A DNA stretch of 64,000 nt from UBA10349 sp003485905 (GCA_943787185.1 CALSLL010000005.1:62001-126000), one strand, 5' to 3'. Counted from the stretch's first letter, positions 44,276 to 53,524 are shown. Translations and numbers: made by a program. The notes: generated by a model from the letters alone, not told the origin.

Positions 44276-45094
44276 ATGCCTGAATTGCCCGAGGTTGAGA
44301 CAACCCGAAGTGGAATTGAGCCGCATATATTAAATCAGGTAGTTGAAGGGATTGAGGTTCGTCAGCGATCCTTACGGTGGCCAATACCAGATGAACTTGG
44401 CGAGGTGTTTAGCGGAGAGACGATCAGCGAGGTTAGCCGCAGAGCTAAATATTTATTACTGCGCGGACGTCAACACACACTCATTATTCATTTAGGAATG
44501 TCTGGGTCATTGCGAGTTTTACCATCAACTAGTGAAATAAAAAAGCATGATCACCTAGACGTAAATTTCAATAATGGTGTTGTGCTTCGTTTTCACGATC
44601 CACGTCGTTTTGGTTGCATTTTATACAGCAGAAACAGCGATTTGGAGGGCCATAAACTGCTTGCAAATTTGGGTCCCGAGCCACTTGGGGAAACGTTTTC
44701 AGCAGATTACTTGTTTAAGCGAACTCGAAAGCGCAATGTTGCTATCAAAAACTTTATTATGAACGGCAACATCGTCGTTGGGGTTGGGAATATATACGCT
44801 AGCGAGGCCCTTTATATGGCTGGCATTATGCCGGGTAAGGCTGCGCGAAGAATTAGCAAAGATGATTGTGTCCGCCTCGTAGGGGAAATTAAAACGGTGC
44901 TGTCTCGTGCGATTGACTCTGGTGGAACTACGTTGAAAGACTTTACTAATGAAGATGGAAAACCAGGTTATTTTAGCCAGCAGCTAAATGTTTATGGTCG
45001 GGCTGGCGAGCCGTGCTACCGCTGCGGGAATAGTATTCGGAGCCGGGTTCTTGGTCAGCGTACAAGTTATTACTGCGCCGTTTGTCAGAAATAG
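44276..45094 (+). CDS. mutM: Formamidopyrimidine-DNA glycosylase
   Basis: Base-excision repair enzyme removing 8-oxoguanine and formamidopyrimidines, with AP lyase activity. The product has 272 residues, with catalytic Pro2 and Glu3 in PELPEVETTR, RFHDPRRFG and the H2TH region VGVGNIYASEAL. The C-terminal zinc finger has the four cysteines of CYRCG and YYCAVCQ. It starts 20 bp after hemY and is convergent with the glutathione reductase gene 30 bp away. Confidence 0.98.
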   Translation: MPELPEVETTRSGIEPHILNQVVEGIEVRQRSLRWPIPDELGEVFSGETISEVSRRAKYLLLRGRQHTLIIHLGMSGSLRVLPSTSEIKKHDHLDVNFNNGVVLRFHDPRRFGCILYSRNSDLEGHKLLANLGPEPLGETFSADYLFKRTRKRNVAIKNFIMNGNIVVGVGNIYASEALYMAGIMPGKAARRISKDDCVRLVGEIKTVLSRAIDSGGTTLKDFTNEDGKPGYFSQQLNVYGRAGEPCYRCGNSIRSRVLGQRTSYYCAVCQK

Positions 45095-45124
45095 CGGATC
45101 GATTGTAAATCTTAGGCGGTAAAC

Positions 45125-46480
45125 TTAAGCCGTTGGTGTGCGCATGGTTACGAATTCTTCGGCCGTAGAAGGATGGATGCCCACGGTTCTGTCGAAATCA
45201 CTTTTTGTTGCACCAGCGCGGATCGCAATAGCAATCCCCTGTAGTATTTCGGCTGAATCGGCTCCGACCATATGTGCGCCAAGCACTTGGTCGTTATCTA
45301 CATTGACAACCAATTTCATAAAAGTTCGTTCTGTATTGTCTGTAAGACTGAGCTTTAGGCTGCGAAATTCTGACGTATAGGTTTTAATATTGGCGTGTTT
45401 TTCGCGTGCTTCTGATTCAGTCAATCCGACGGTGGCCACTTGTGGTTGTGAGAACACGGCCGATGGTACATCTCGATGATCAGCAATACGCTCATTGTTT
45501 CCAAATTGAGTATCTGCAAAACAATGTCCTTCCATAGTTGCTACCGGCGTTAACGCAATTCTATCGGTAACATCTCCGACGGCGTAAACGTTATCTAAAT
45601 TTGTACGTGAGTATTGGTCAACTAGTATTTCGCCAGACGCACCCGTTTTGACGTCAATGGCGTCCAAACCCAGATGTTCTGTGTTTGGGTTTCTGCCAGT
45701 GGCGTACATTACTTGATCGACTACGCTAGTGTCACCGTTTGCAAATGTGACTTTGCGTTTACCATCGGCAGCTAGTTCTATCGACTCAATCGTTTGATTT
45801 AGTAGTACTTGTATACCTTTCTTAGTAATTTCTTCCGCCAAATGATTGCGAATATCTTGATCGAACCCACGAAGGATTTGATCTCCTCGATAGACCAGTT
45901 GCGTGTTACTGCCGAGACCATTAAAAATACCCGCGAATTCCACCGCTATATAGCCGCCGCCTACAACAATTACGCGATCTGGTAGTTCTTCAAGATAGAA
46001 CGCTTCGTTAGAAGTTATAGCGTGCTCGGAACCAGAAAACGGCGGTATAAACGGCGAACCCCCGGTAGCGATCAGTATTTTGTCTGCTGAAACTACCTGA
46101 TCTTCTATTTGTATAGAATTTGGTGTTAATACAGAGCCATGGCCATTGAATATTGTTACTCCGGCATTTTCGAGAAGAGTGATATAGATCGAATTTAATC
46201 GATCGATTTCTGTATCTTTATTTTTTATCAGGAGGTTCCAATCAAATACCTGGTTTTCGATGTCCCATCCATAGGATTTTGCGTTGTGAAACTCCTCAGC
46301 GAAGTGGGCTGCATAAACCATAAACTTTTTCGGTACACAGCCCCGTATTACGCATGTACCTCCGTATCGGTGCTCTTCAGTAATAGCTACTCGAGCACCA
46401 TGCCCAGCCGCAATTCGTGCAGCACGTACGCCGCCCGAGCCGCCACCAATTACAAACAAATCATAATCATATTCAGACAT
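45125..46480 (-). CDS. gor: Glutathione-disulfide reductase
   Basis: NADPH-dependent flavoenzyme of 451 residues keeping glutathione reduced in the cytoplasm. The FAD motif is VIGGGSGGVRAARIAA, and the redox-active pair Cys43/Cys48 lies in GGTCVIRGCVPKK. VVGGGYIAVEFAGIF is the NADPH domain, and VGDVTDRIALTPVA and GIHPSTAEEFVTMRTP close the active site with the catalytic His/Glu. CVIRGC instead of CVNVGC is found in the plant-like and alphaproteobacterial-type glutathione reductases. Confidence 0.93.
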   Translation of the reverse strand: MSEYDYDLFVIGGGSGGVRAARIAAGHGARVAITEEHRYGGTCVIRGCVPKKFMVYAAHFAEEFHNAKSYGWDIENQVFDWNLLIKNKDTEIDRLNSIYITLLENAGVTIFNGHGSVLTPNSIQIEDQVVSADKILIATGGSPFIPPFSGSEHAITSNEAFYLEELPDRVIVVGGGYIAVEFAGIFNGLGSNTQLVYRGDQILRGFDQDIRNHLAEEITKKGIQVLLNQTIESIELAADGKRKVTFANGDTSVVDQVMYATGRNPNTEHLGLDAIDVKTGASGEILVDQYSRTNLDNVYAVGDVTDRIALTPVATMEGHCFADTQFGNNERIADHRDVPSAVFSQPQVATVGLTESEAREKHANIKTYTSEFRSLKLSLTDNTERTFMKLVVNVDNDQVLGAHMVGADSAEILQGIAIAIRAGATKSDFDRTVGIHPSTAEEFVTMRTPTA

Positions 46481-46602
46481 ATAAAAACCTAAGATGCAGT
46501 ACCAAAAATTTAGAAACCAACAGCGGATGAGTTATTGGATTATACAAAAAACCAAAAGATGTAGGATGAATTGCTGACTAATGCACGCCAGCGTTTGAGA
46601 GG

Positions 46603-48096
46603 TTAAATTGCTTTAGGGACCACGCGGATAATCTCTTCTAGCGTAGTTTCTCCTGCAGCGATTTGCTGCGCACCTGCTATTCTTAGCGGTATCATGCCGT
46701 CACGAATAGCTTGAGCTGAGATCTTGGAGACATCGGCATTTGGAACGATGAGTTTTTTCACTTCGTTGGTAAGCTCCATCATTTCGTACAGGCCAACGCG
46801 ACCTCGAAAGCCCGTGTGACGGCATTCTGGGCAACCAACTGTTTGATGTGAGTTATCCGGTGCTAATTTAAAGCCTTGCGTAAGGACCGACCAATTGGAC
46901 TCATGTACTTTCCCAGGCGCTTTGCATTGCGGGCATAAGGTGCGAGCGAGGCGCTGGCCGAGCACTCCAAGTACTGAGGCATTAATTAAATAGGCAGGCA
47001 CGCCGAGTTCAAGAAGTCTGGTAACCGCCGACGGGGAATCATTAGTGTGCAAGGTAGATAATACCAGATGCCCAGTCAGAGCAGCCTGAATAGCCATCTC
47101 TGCGGTTTCTAGGTCTCGGATCTCCCCGATCATAATGATGTCTGGATCTTGCCTGAGTAGTGCACGGACACCGGAGGCAAAGTTTAAATCAATCGCGCTG
47201 TGTACCTGAATTTGGTTGAATGCGGGTTCAACCATTTCAATAGGATCTTCTATGGTACTGACATTTACTTGTTCGATTGCCAACTTACGTAGGGTGGAGT
47301 AAAGCGTTGTGGTCTTACCCGAGCCGGTTGGGCCTGTAACAAGGACGATGCCATGAGTTTGGCTGGTTAGCTTGTGCCATAGAGTTAATTCCCGGTGACT
47401 TAATCCTAATTCTTCAAAGCTGCGTTGCAGTACTTCTGGATCGAAAATTCGGATAACCATCTTCTCGCCCATCGCTGTAGGCACGGTTGATAATCTCAAC
47501 TCGATTTCTTGTCCCTTTGGGGTTTTTGTCTTTAGTCGGCCATCCAGTGGTCGTCGCTTTTCGGAAATATCCATCCGGCCGATAGTTTTGATACGGCTTA
47601 CGATGGCGGTCATTACATTTGGAGGAACCTGGTGCACATTGTGTAAAACACCATCCATTCGGAAGCGAATGTTTCCCTGGTCTCTTCTTGGTTCTAAATG
47701 TATATCACTCGCGCGTTGCTCAAATGCGTATTGCAGTAGCCAGTCCACTAACTGGACAACATGGTGGTCCTCCGTGTCGAGTTGCCCAGTATTCCCAAGT
47801 TGTACAAGCTGTTCAAGGTTTTGCGCAAGTGGGTTGGTTGACGTTGAATCCTCTGCGCCTGCAGTACGGATTGACTTGGCTAGATTAAAGAACTCATTGG
47901 TAAAGCGTTCTATGTCCTTTGGGTTGCCTAGGCCAATGAGGATTTCCTTACGGATGATTTGTTCTAATTGAGTCTTCCATACGACGTTAAAAGGGTCGGC
48001 GCACGCAAAACGAACAAAATCTGTTCCGACTTCCACTGGAAGAATATTGTGCTTACCCGCGTAATCGTAAGAAATAACATTGGTAATTGATGCCAC
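46603..48096 (-). CDS. GspE/PilB-family secretion ATPase, main part (frame interrupted upstream)
   Basis: Hexameric ATPase of type II secretion/type IV pilus type. The open part (497 residues from a GTG at 48094) holds the end of the N-terminal MshEN-like domain (YAGKHNILPVEVG), Walker A GPTGSGKTTTLYS, the Asp box IEDPIE, the Walker B region DPDIIMIGEIRD, the His box TLHTNDSPSAVTRL and a zinc-binding CPQC...CPEC module. The same frame continues upstream with family-like sequence (RWVANKSKFDFIEIDPLKID) to an in-frame TAA at 48169-48171, and beyond it to an ATG at 48363. No start codon lies between the TAA and the GTG. No other secretion genes are nearby. It may be a recent pseudogene or a sequence error. 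Confidence 0.85.
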   Translation of the reverse strand: MASITNVISYDYAGKHNILPVEVGTDFVRFACADPFNVVWKTQLEQIIRKEILIGLGNPKDIERFTNEFFNLAKSIRTAGAEDSTSTNPLAQNLEQLVQLGNTGQLDTEDHHVVQLVDWLLQYAFEQRASDIHLEPRRDQGNIRFRMDGVLHNVHQVPPNVMTAIVSRIKTIGRMDISEKRRPLDGRLKTKTPKGQEIELRLSTVPTAMGEKMVIRIFDPEVLQRSFEELGLSHRELTLWHKLTSQTHGIVLVTGPTGSGKTTTLYSTLRKLAIEQVNVSTIEDPIEMVEPAFNQIQVHSAIDLNFASGVRALLRQDPDIIMIGEIRDLETAEMAIQAALTGHLVLSTLHTNDSPSAVTRLLELGVPAYLINASVLGVLGQRLARTLCPQCKAPGKVHESNWSVLTQGFKLAPDNSHQTVGCPECRHTGFRGRVGLYEMMELTNEVKKLIVPNADVSKISAQAIRDGMIPLRIAGAQQIAAGETTLEEIIRVVPKAI

Positions 48097-48168
48097 ATCT
48101 ATTTTGAGTGGATCTATTTCAATGAAATCAAATTTCGATTTATTAGCGACCCACCGGGTTAGCTTGTC

Positions 48169-48363
48169 TTAACTCCATTCCGTAGCGTCAATGGTCGAGC
48201 CTTTCATGAGGCGAGCGATAGATAGCAGTGGGTGCTCAGTACTCTTAAGTGCCCGATTGGTTTCAAATATCCGCTGGGCATCCTCACTACGAAGAACTTT
48301 GCCGCCAACTAAGGCTTTTAGCACTTCTTTGATGTCTAGAGAATTTAATATTTGCTTTGTCAT
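48169..48363 (-). pseudogene. N-terminal fragment of the GspE/PilB-family ATPase
   Basis: 64 residues from the ATG at 48361-48363 to the TAA at 48169, in the same frame as the ATPase downstream. The segment (DIKEVLKALVGGKVLRSEDA, then HPLLSIARLM) is the helical N-terminal piece expected in GspE-type ATPases before the RW...IDPLKID region. Removing the single stop codon would give one protein of about 586 residues, the usual size. Confidence 0.75.
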
Positions 48364-48518
48364 TTCTCTATCGTTTCGTATTTAGCTTTCGCTACCTGCA
48401 TTGACGCATTTTTTGCTCGAGTCATTTGCTTTTCGGGTGCATCGAAATTATAACAATAGATTGGATGTTAGGCGGGTTTGCCATCGTTATACGCAAGTCT
48501 GAAGTGTAACATTGGATT

Positions 48519-49031
48519 ATGATTAATTTGTCTCGCAACAGTGTAAGTAGATTGGCAAAGATTATGTTTTCTCTATTTATTCTGGCGTTTTTATATATTG
48601 CTCTTCAGGTAGCATTTTCGCCAAGGGGTTATCGCGTAGAAAGTAGCGATTGGCAAGACGTGATCCCCGGGGCGGTACAAATGGTCCGCAGAGGGAGTGA
48701 TTATGTTTGGGTAGTGCGGTATGCAAATACTGAGTTAAAAAGTTTCGTTATGCTTAATGAAGTGGTTGTTACGGGCAGCACCGAATGCGATCCGAACATT
48801 CATAAGGCATGCGAGTTCTCAGGCGTTGCTGGCGATGGCATAGTGTTTCGGTATTTGGAACAGAGACCAACAAACCTAGCAAATAATGTGCCTTGGTTTA
48901 AAGGGTTTACCAACCCAGCTTCGGGTTCATATTACGATCGTTTTGGACGCTTGTACCGAGATGAAACTAATATTCAGAATGGTGCAGCACAAGGAATGGA
49001 GATGTTGCTTGGGGTTAGAATTGAGGACTAA
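48519..49031 (+). CDS. Membrane-anchored protein resembling a Rieske fold without Fe-S ligands
   Basis: Protein of 170 residues with one N-terminal membrane span (about 15-33, MFSLFILAFLYIALQVAF) and an outside domain. The order of a TM anchor, PGAVQMVRRGSDYVWVVRY, a Cys-containing loop (TECDPNIHKACEFSG) and then WFKGFTNPASGSYYDRFGRLY resembles Rieske proteins, where the last motif would read CPCHGS..D..GR. Here the Cys and His ligands of box 2 are Asn and Ser, so a [2Fe-2S] cluster is not expected. The relationship is inferred from pattern only, and the gene may be an unrelated orphan. It is convergent with the gene at 49042. Confidence 0.6.
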   Translation: MINLSRNSVSRLAKIMFSLFILAFLYIALQVAFSPRGYRVESSDWQDVIPGAVQMVRRGSDYVWVVRYANTELKSFVMLNEVVVTGSTECDPNIHKACEFSGVAGDGIVFRYLEQRPTNLANNVPWFKGFTNPASGSYYDRFGRLYRDETNIQNGAAQGMEMLLGVRIED

Positions 49032-49041
49032 TTACGGGTTA

Positions 49042-50193
49042 TTAAGATTGAATTGAAAGGTCCTGTTGGTATATTCGGTATTCTCGAGTCAAGGTACCAT
49101 TCATTCCCTTAATAGAATTGTTCATTTCAGTATTGTCTTCTAAAATCCATGAGGCTTCCCCTAGTCGTAAACCGAGCGCTGGGCCGCGTTTGAGGAATTC
49201 CATATAAAGTAGTGAGCCAATTGCTAGGTTTTGATATTCCCGTTTAACGCCTAAAGTTAGAATTCTTCCTTCAGTAATGGTGTTTTTACGAAACGGCCCT
49301 TTTAAATACCACAAAAGTTTTAGAAGGTTGAAAGGCGTCAGTCGTCCGCTACGAATTTTCTTTAACGCTTGGTTGATGTTCGGCAAGGCGAGGGCGAATG
49401 CGATAGGCTCCCGGTCAACTTCTGCGATCATGCAAAGCTCTGGCATGATCACGTCCTTGAGGTCCTTTGCCATATGGTTAAATTCCGATTTATCCATTGG
49501 TACAAAGCTCCAATTTTTCTCCCAAGCGCTATTGTAAACCTCCATCATGATGCGAACTTCACGGTCAAACTGACTAAGGTTTACACTTCGCACCAAAATG
49601 TTGTGGCGTTTCTTTTGGCGTTCGGCCACCCGACCGATACGTTCAGTAAATCCGATATCGGTAGAAATGTCCCAAGCATACAAATCCTTTTCTTTTTTTA
49701 GACCTGCCTGCTCAAGTAAGGTCATGTAGTAGCGGTGGTTATAGCTCATCATGACCCTAGGCGATAAATCAAATCCTTTGATTAATAGCCCAAACTCATG
49801 GTTACTGCTAGGGCTTGCCGGGCCACGCAGTGAGTCTGCGTTTCTGTTTAGTCCCCAAGATCGCACGGCGTCTAGCAGAGCATCGCACACATCCTGATCA
49901 TCCACAGATTCGAAAAACCCAAAAAATACAACATTTTCTTCATGCAAATCATTGTTTCGATCATCAATGATTGCAGCTATTCTTCCCACTGGACGTTTAC
50001 CTTGATAGGCCATAAACGCCTGTAACTTGGCGTGCTTGTAGAATGGGTTTTTTTCTTGATCTAGTGCATCAAAAATCGTTTTTCGTAGGGGTGGTACCCA
50101 CGGCGAATGGTCGGGATACATTTGCCATTGAAAATCGACGAATTTTTTAAGTCCTTTCTGATCGACAATTTCTACAATTTCTACTTTCAACAA
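49042..50193 (-). CDS. GNAT-like N-acetyltransferase (YghO-like)
   Basis: Protein of 383 residues. The layout follows the uncharacterised YghO-type acyltransferase group: an N-terminal part with WQMYPDHSPWVPPLRKTI and YQGKRPVGRIAAIIDDR (a GNAT half with the acyl-CoA region near it), GPASPSSNHEFGLLIKGFD, and a second GNAT-like half with GRILTLGVKREYQNLAIGSLLY, whose pattern suits acetyl-CoA binding. The start is TTG at 50193 (or the next codon, also TTG), with GGAG upstream and no nearby ATG. The substrate is unknown. Confidence 0.75.
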   Translation of the reverse strand: MLKVEIVEIVDQKGLKKFVDFQWQMYPDHSPWVPPLRKTIFDALDQEKNPFYKHAKLQAFMAYQGKRPVGRIAAIIDDRNNDLHEENVVFFGFFESVDDQDVCDALLDAVRSWGLNRNADSLRGPASPSSNHEFGLLIKGFDLSPRVMMSYNHRYYMTLLEQAGLKKEKDLYAWDISTDIGFTERIGRVAERQKKRHNILVRSVNLSQFDREVRIMMEVYNSAWEKNWSFVPMDKSEFNHMAKDLKDVIMPELCMIAEVDREPIAFALALPNINQALKKIRSGRLTPFNLLKLLWYLKGPFRKNTITEGRILTLGVKREYQNLAIGSLLYMEFLKRGPALGLRLGEASWILEDNTEMNNSIKGMNGTLTREYRIYQQDLSIQS

Positions 50194-50266
50194 ATAACTC
50201 CAAATCTAGTGTGGCGAGACAGTTTACCGATGATGCAGCCGTCCGTCACTTAATCAGAATATTTTA

Positions 50267-51286
50267 TTAGCGTAACCAGAGTGGAGCAGGCTCGTAGAGC
50301 TTCGCGGCTTGCTCACGAAGTGCCAAAATATGATCTTCCCAGCAGCGTTGTGAATTGAACCATGGAAATGCGATTGGAAATGCCGGGTCATCCCATCGCT
50401 GGGCTAGCCATGCGTAGTAATGAATAATACGCAAAGTCCGCAGCGCTTCAATCAAATGTAATTCGCGCGCATCGAAATCACTGAATTCCGTGTAGGCATC
50501 AAGAATGACGGTTAAAGTAGAATCTAAATCCTCGCCTTCGCCGGGTAATAACATCCAAAGGTCTTGCACTCGCGGTGCCATGCGTGCGTCATCCAAGTCT
50601 ACAATGTGGGGGCCTTGAGAGCCGATAAGAAGGTTCCCAGCATGACAATCACCGTGACAACGAATCAAGCCGGGGTTCCCAGCTCGTTGATAATTATCGG
50701 CAATGTTTGCCAGTAAGTCCTTTGTTAAGTCCTGGTATATCGTTTCGAGCTCTCGAGGAAGTAGCTGACTATTGAGGACGAATTGACTGGGTTGAATGCC
50801 AAACGTTTCAATATCCAGCGCGGGCCGGTTTTTAAACGGGTGTTCTGCTCCGACCATATGCAGGCGGCCTAGCAGGCGCGCGAGTTGCCTTAACTGTTGG
50901 GGGTTTTCCAGATCTGGGGCTCTGCCACCAACACATGGGAAGATCGCGAGACGATACTGGTTATGATGAAGTAGGGTTTCACTATCAATTTCTAGAGGCG
51001 CAATTACCGGTATTTCAGCCTCCACTAAAGCGGCCGAAAACTGATGTTCGTCGATGATTTGCGCATCACTCCATCGATTGGGTCGATAGAATTTAATCAC
51101 TACTGGATCTGCTTCCACAAGCCCGACTTTATACACTCGATTCTCAAAGCTATTTAAGGCGAGTAAGTGCCCATCTACTGATAACCCGAAGTGTTCAGCC
51201 GCTTGTAACACTTGTTCAGGACCGAGCTTAGCGTAGTCGGTTGCCGATAAGTTTGAAGACGTGTTTGCAGGGATTTCAGTAGACAT
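50267..51286 (-). CDS. srkA: Stress response kinase A (YihE family)
   Basis: Ser/Thr protein kinase of the aminoglycoside-phosphotransferase fold, 339 residues, a cytoplasmic stress-survival kinase in E. coli. An ATP-binding Lys lies in VVIKFYRPNRWSD, the catalytic loop is IRCHGDCHAGNLL and the metal-binding Asp is in HIVDLDDARM. IIHYYAWLAQRWDDPAFP near the C-terminus is typical of SrkA. dsbA, next to srkA in enterics, is not adjacent here. Confidence 0.95.
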   Translation of the reverse strand: MSTEIPANTSSNLSATDYAKLGPEQVLQAAEHFGLSVDGHLLALNSFENRVYKVGLVEADPVVIKFYRPNRWSDAQIIDEHQFSAALVEAEIPVIAPLEIDSETLLHHNQYRLAIFPCVGGRAPDLENPQQLRQLARLLGRLHMVGAEHPFKNRPALDIETFGIQPSQFVLNSQLLPRELETIYQDLTKDLLANIADNYQRAGNPGLIRCHGDCHAGNLLIGSQGPHIVDLDDARMAPRVQDLWMLLPGEGEDLDSTLTVILDAYTEFSDFDARELHLIEALRTLRIIHYYAWLAQRWDDPAFPIAFPWFNSQRCWEDHILALREQAAKLYEPAPLWLR

Positions 51287-51379
51287 TCAGCGTAATCGTA
51301 TACTTTAAATAGAACGCGTATCATACCCGAAGCTTGTGCTGGGCCGTGTTCCTTTGCGGCTTAAACTAAATTGATTTAG

Positions 51380-52291
51380 ATGTCTAAAAATAACAAGAAC
51401 AGAAGAATAATTTTTGTACACGGCAAAAACACTAAGCCGACACCTACTGTGCATCGTGAACTATTGTTGAAGAGTTTGCGGGCTGGTTTTGCGAAAACAG
51501 AGTATAGCGACGATATAGTGTCTTTCGATGACGACAGTTTTCTGTTGTGCGCATGGAGTGACTTGCTGTATCCGGATTACGAAGAACCACAAATTTTGCA
51601 ATCAGCAGTGGAGAGGTTAGTTCAACAGTCGCAAGAACCACGCAAATGGTCGGGTGCGAGTAGCTTGGCAATTTGCTTGCGGAGATATTTATATTTCCTG
51701 GTTGACTATTTTCCAGCGCTCATCAAGCTTTTACCGGTTCGGCACTTGGACTCTATGCTGGAGGGTACCCGAGCATACTTGGAAAACGACAATGGCAAAG
51801 CAGTAGATATTCGTGCGCGCTTGTCCTCGCTGATGAAGTCTGTGCTGCTAAACGACGAGCAAGAGATTTTGATTATCGCGCACAGTTTGGGTTCAGTTAT
51901 CGCATATGATTTGTTAGCTTCTCAACCGCAGTGGATGGATACACGGTCGGTACAGTTGCTTACTTTAGGTAGCCCACTTGGGCTGCGTTACATTCAAGCT
52001 AGAATTTTCGGTTCCATGAAAGTCTATCCAAGTGCTGTATCACATTGGGATAACGTTTCGGCTTACGGTGATATGGTGTCGCTTGATACAACGCTACAAG
52101 ATGATTTTGTAAAAATGAAAGAGTTGGGCGTGCTCGAAAGGATTAACGATATCGTTGGCATTAAGACGAGATACAAAGACGTAAATGGTATGAATCCGCA
52201 TAAATCTTATGGTTACTTGGCGCACCCGACGGTGGCAGGGTTGGTCGCGGCCTGGTATTTGGACTGCGAGGTTGAGGTTAATGAGCAATAA
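51380..52291 (+). CDS. Alpha/beta-hydrolase fold protein
   Basis: Protein of 303 residues. The oxyanion segment IIFVHGKNTKP is near the N-terminus, the nucleophile elbow IAHSLGSVIAYD contains the probable catalytic Ser, and LLTLGSPLG follows. No signal peptide is visible. A hydrophobic stretch near 95-115 (YLYFLVDYFPALIKLL) could be a lid or membrane-contact helix. The gene overlaps the downstream GlpD-like gene by 11 bp, so lipid or glycerophospholipid metabolism is a reasonable guess but not shown. Confidence 0.8.
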   Translation: MSKNNKNRRIIFVHGKNTKPTPTVHRELLLKSLRAGFAKTEYSDDIVSFDDDSFLLCAWSDLLYPDYEEPQILQSAVERLVQQSQEPRKWSGASSLAICLRRYLYFLVDYFPALIKLLPVRHLDSMLEGTRAYLENDNGKAVDIRARLSSLMKSVLLNDEQEILIIAHSLGSVIAYDLLASQPQWMDTRSVQLLTLGSPLGLRYIQARIFGSMKVYPSAVSHWDNVSAYGDMVSLDTTLQDDFVKMKELGVLERINDIVGIKTRYKDVNGMNPHKSYGYLAHPTVAGLVAAWYLDCEVEVNEQ

Positions 52292-53477
52292 ACTTGATGA
52301 TGGCAATGAATTCGACGTAACTATTATCGGTGGCGGGATTCATGGGGTGGGTATAGCTCAGGCCGCCGCCGCGGCTGGGTACTCAGTACTTGTGATTGAA
52401 AAACAGGGTTTAGCATCCGGGACATCTTGTAAGTCCAGCAAGCTTATTCATGGAGGGTTGCGTTATTTGGAGAGCTTTGAGTTTTCCTTGGTAAGAGAAA
52501 GCCTGAATGAACGTGAACTGTTGCTTGATTTGGCGCCGGACCTGGTACACAGGAAAAAGTTTTTTATCCCTATTTATCCGCAAACGTCGCGACGTGCCTG
52601 GTGGGTTGGTGTCGGCTTGCTGGCATATACCATATTAGCTGGATTTGGAAAATATACCCGATTTCGTAAAGTTCCGCGCCGGGAGTGGGGCGAACTTGAT
52701 GGGTTAAACACGGAGAATCTGCAGGTTGTCTATCAATACTGGGATGCACAGACTGACGATGCCGCTTTGACTCGTGCGGTGATGCAGTCTGCGACTGAAC
52801 TTGGTGCTGAGCTAATCTGTCCAGCTCGATTTCTGTCTGCAGAGGTGGCTGAGGGTAGGGTGCTAGTTCAATACCAGCAGGATGGCCAGAATCTCAGTGT
52901 AAGCACAAAAGTATTGGTAAACGCGGCTGGTCCATGGGCGGATAAAGTAGCTGCAATGATTGTACCGAAAATGAAACCGTTGGCCGTTGATAATGTCGCG
53001 GGCTCACATATTGAACTACCAGGCAAGGTTGAAGAGGGATGTTACTACCTTGAGGTTGAAGCAGATAAAAGAGCGGTTTTTGTTATGCCTAAAGGTGATC
53101 GAACTTTGGTTGGTACAACGGAACGTATTTACCGTGATGACCCAGATAAAATTGATTCGACCCCCGAAGCAATAGAGTATTTGTTGGATGTATACCGTAA
53201 ACATTTTCCAGCAAGAGATACGCAGGTGCTAGATTCCTGGGCCGGCTTGCGAGTCTTGCCCGCGGCGCAGGGTAATGCGTTTAAACGTAGCCGTGAAACT
53301 CAGTTGCCTACCGATAGTGAGCGCGACCCTCGAGTGCTGAGTGTCTTTGGGGGAAAGTTGACGGGCTATCGAGCGACGGCCGAAAAAGTAATGTCGATCC
53401 TGTGCCGATCCTTACCAAAGCGCGAACCGATAGCGAATACGCGTAAATTAAAACTAAAGCCTGAGCATTCCTCATAA
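52281..53477 (+). CDS. GlpD-like FAD-dependent glycerol-3-phosphate dehydrogenase, short form
   Basis: Flavoprotein of 398 residues from the ATG at 52281, which has GAGG upstream and overlaps the hydrolase stop. The DAO fold has IIGGGIHGVGIAQAAAAAGY, SGTSCKSSKLIHGGLRYLE, VNAAGPWADKV and FGGKLTGYRATAEKVM as in GlpD. The typical GlpD has about 500 residues with a C-terminal helical domain after that last motif; here the protein ends about 25 residues later, so that domain is missing. Glycerol-3-phosphate or another 2-hydroxy compound could be the substrate. Confidence 0.85.
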   Translation: MSNKLDDGNEFDVTIIGGGIHGVGIAQAAAAAGYSVLVIEKQGLASGTSCKSSKLIHGGLRYLESFEFSLVRESLNERELLLDLAPDLVHRKKFFIPIYPQTSRRAWWVGVGLLAYTILAGFGKYTRFRKVPRREWGELDGLNTENLQVVYQYWDAQTDDAALTRAVMQSATELGAELICPARFLSAEVAEGRVLVQYQQDGQNLSVSTKVLVNAAGPWADKVAAMIVPKMKPLAVDNVAGSHIELPGKVEEGCYYLEVEADKRAVFVMPKGDRTLVGTTERIYRDDPDKIDSTPEAIEYLLDVYRKHFPARDTQVLDSWAGLRVLPAAQGNAFKRSRETQLPTDSERDPRVLSVFGGKLTGYRATAEKVMSILCRSLPKREPIANTRKLKLKPEHSS

Positions 53478-53524
53478 CGCTAATAAGTTAGGCTGGTGTT
53501 GAGGCCGATAAAAGGATGCTCAGG
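53460..53524. terminator. Inverted repeat between GlpD-like gene and mscL
   Basis: CCTGAGCATTCCT (53460-53472, covering the end of the GlpD-like gene) pairs with AGGATGCTCAGG (53513-53524) over 12 bp with one bulged base and a 40-base loop. On the minus strand the stem is followed by CTTTAGTTTTAATTT, so it could end mscL transcription. No T run follows on the plus strand. Confidence 0.4.

Noticed and set aside
52209..52280. N-terminal extension of the GlpD-like protein
   Set aside because: Trp/Arg-rich translation of the hydrolase gene in another frame; the ATG at 52281 has a ribosome site and fits the Rossmann start.
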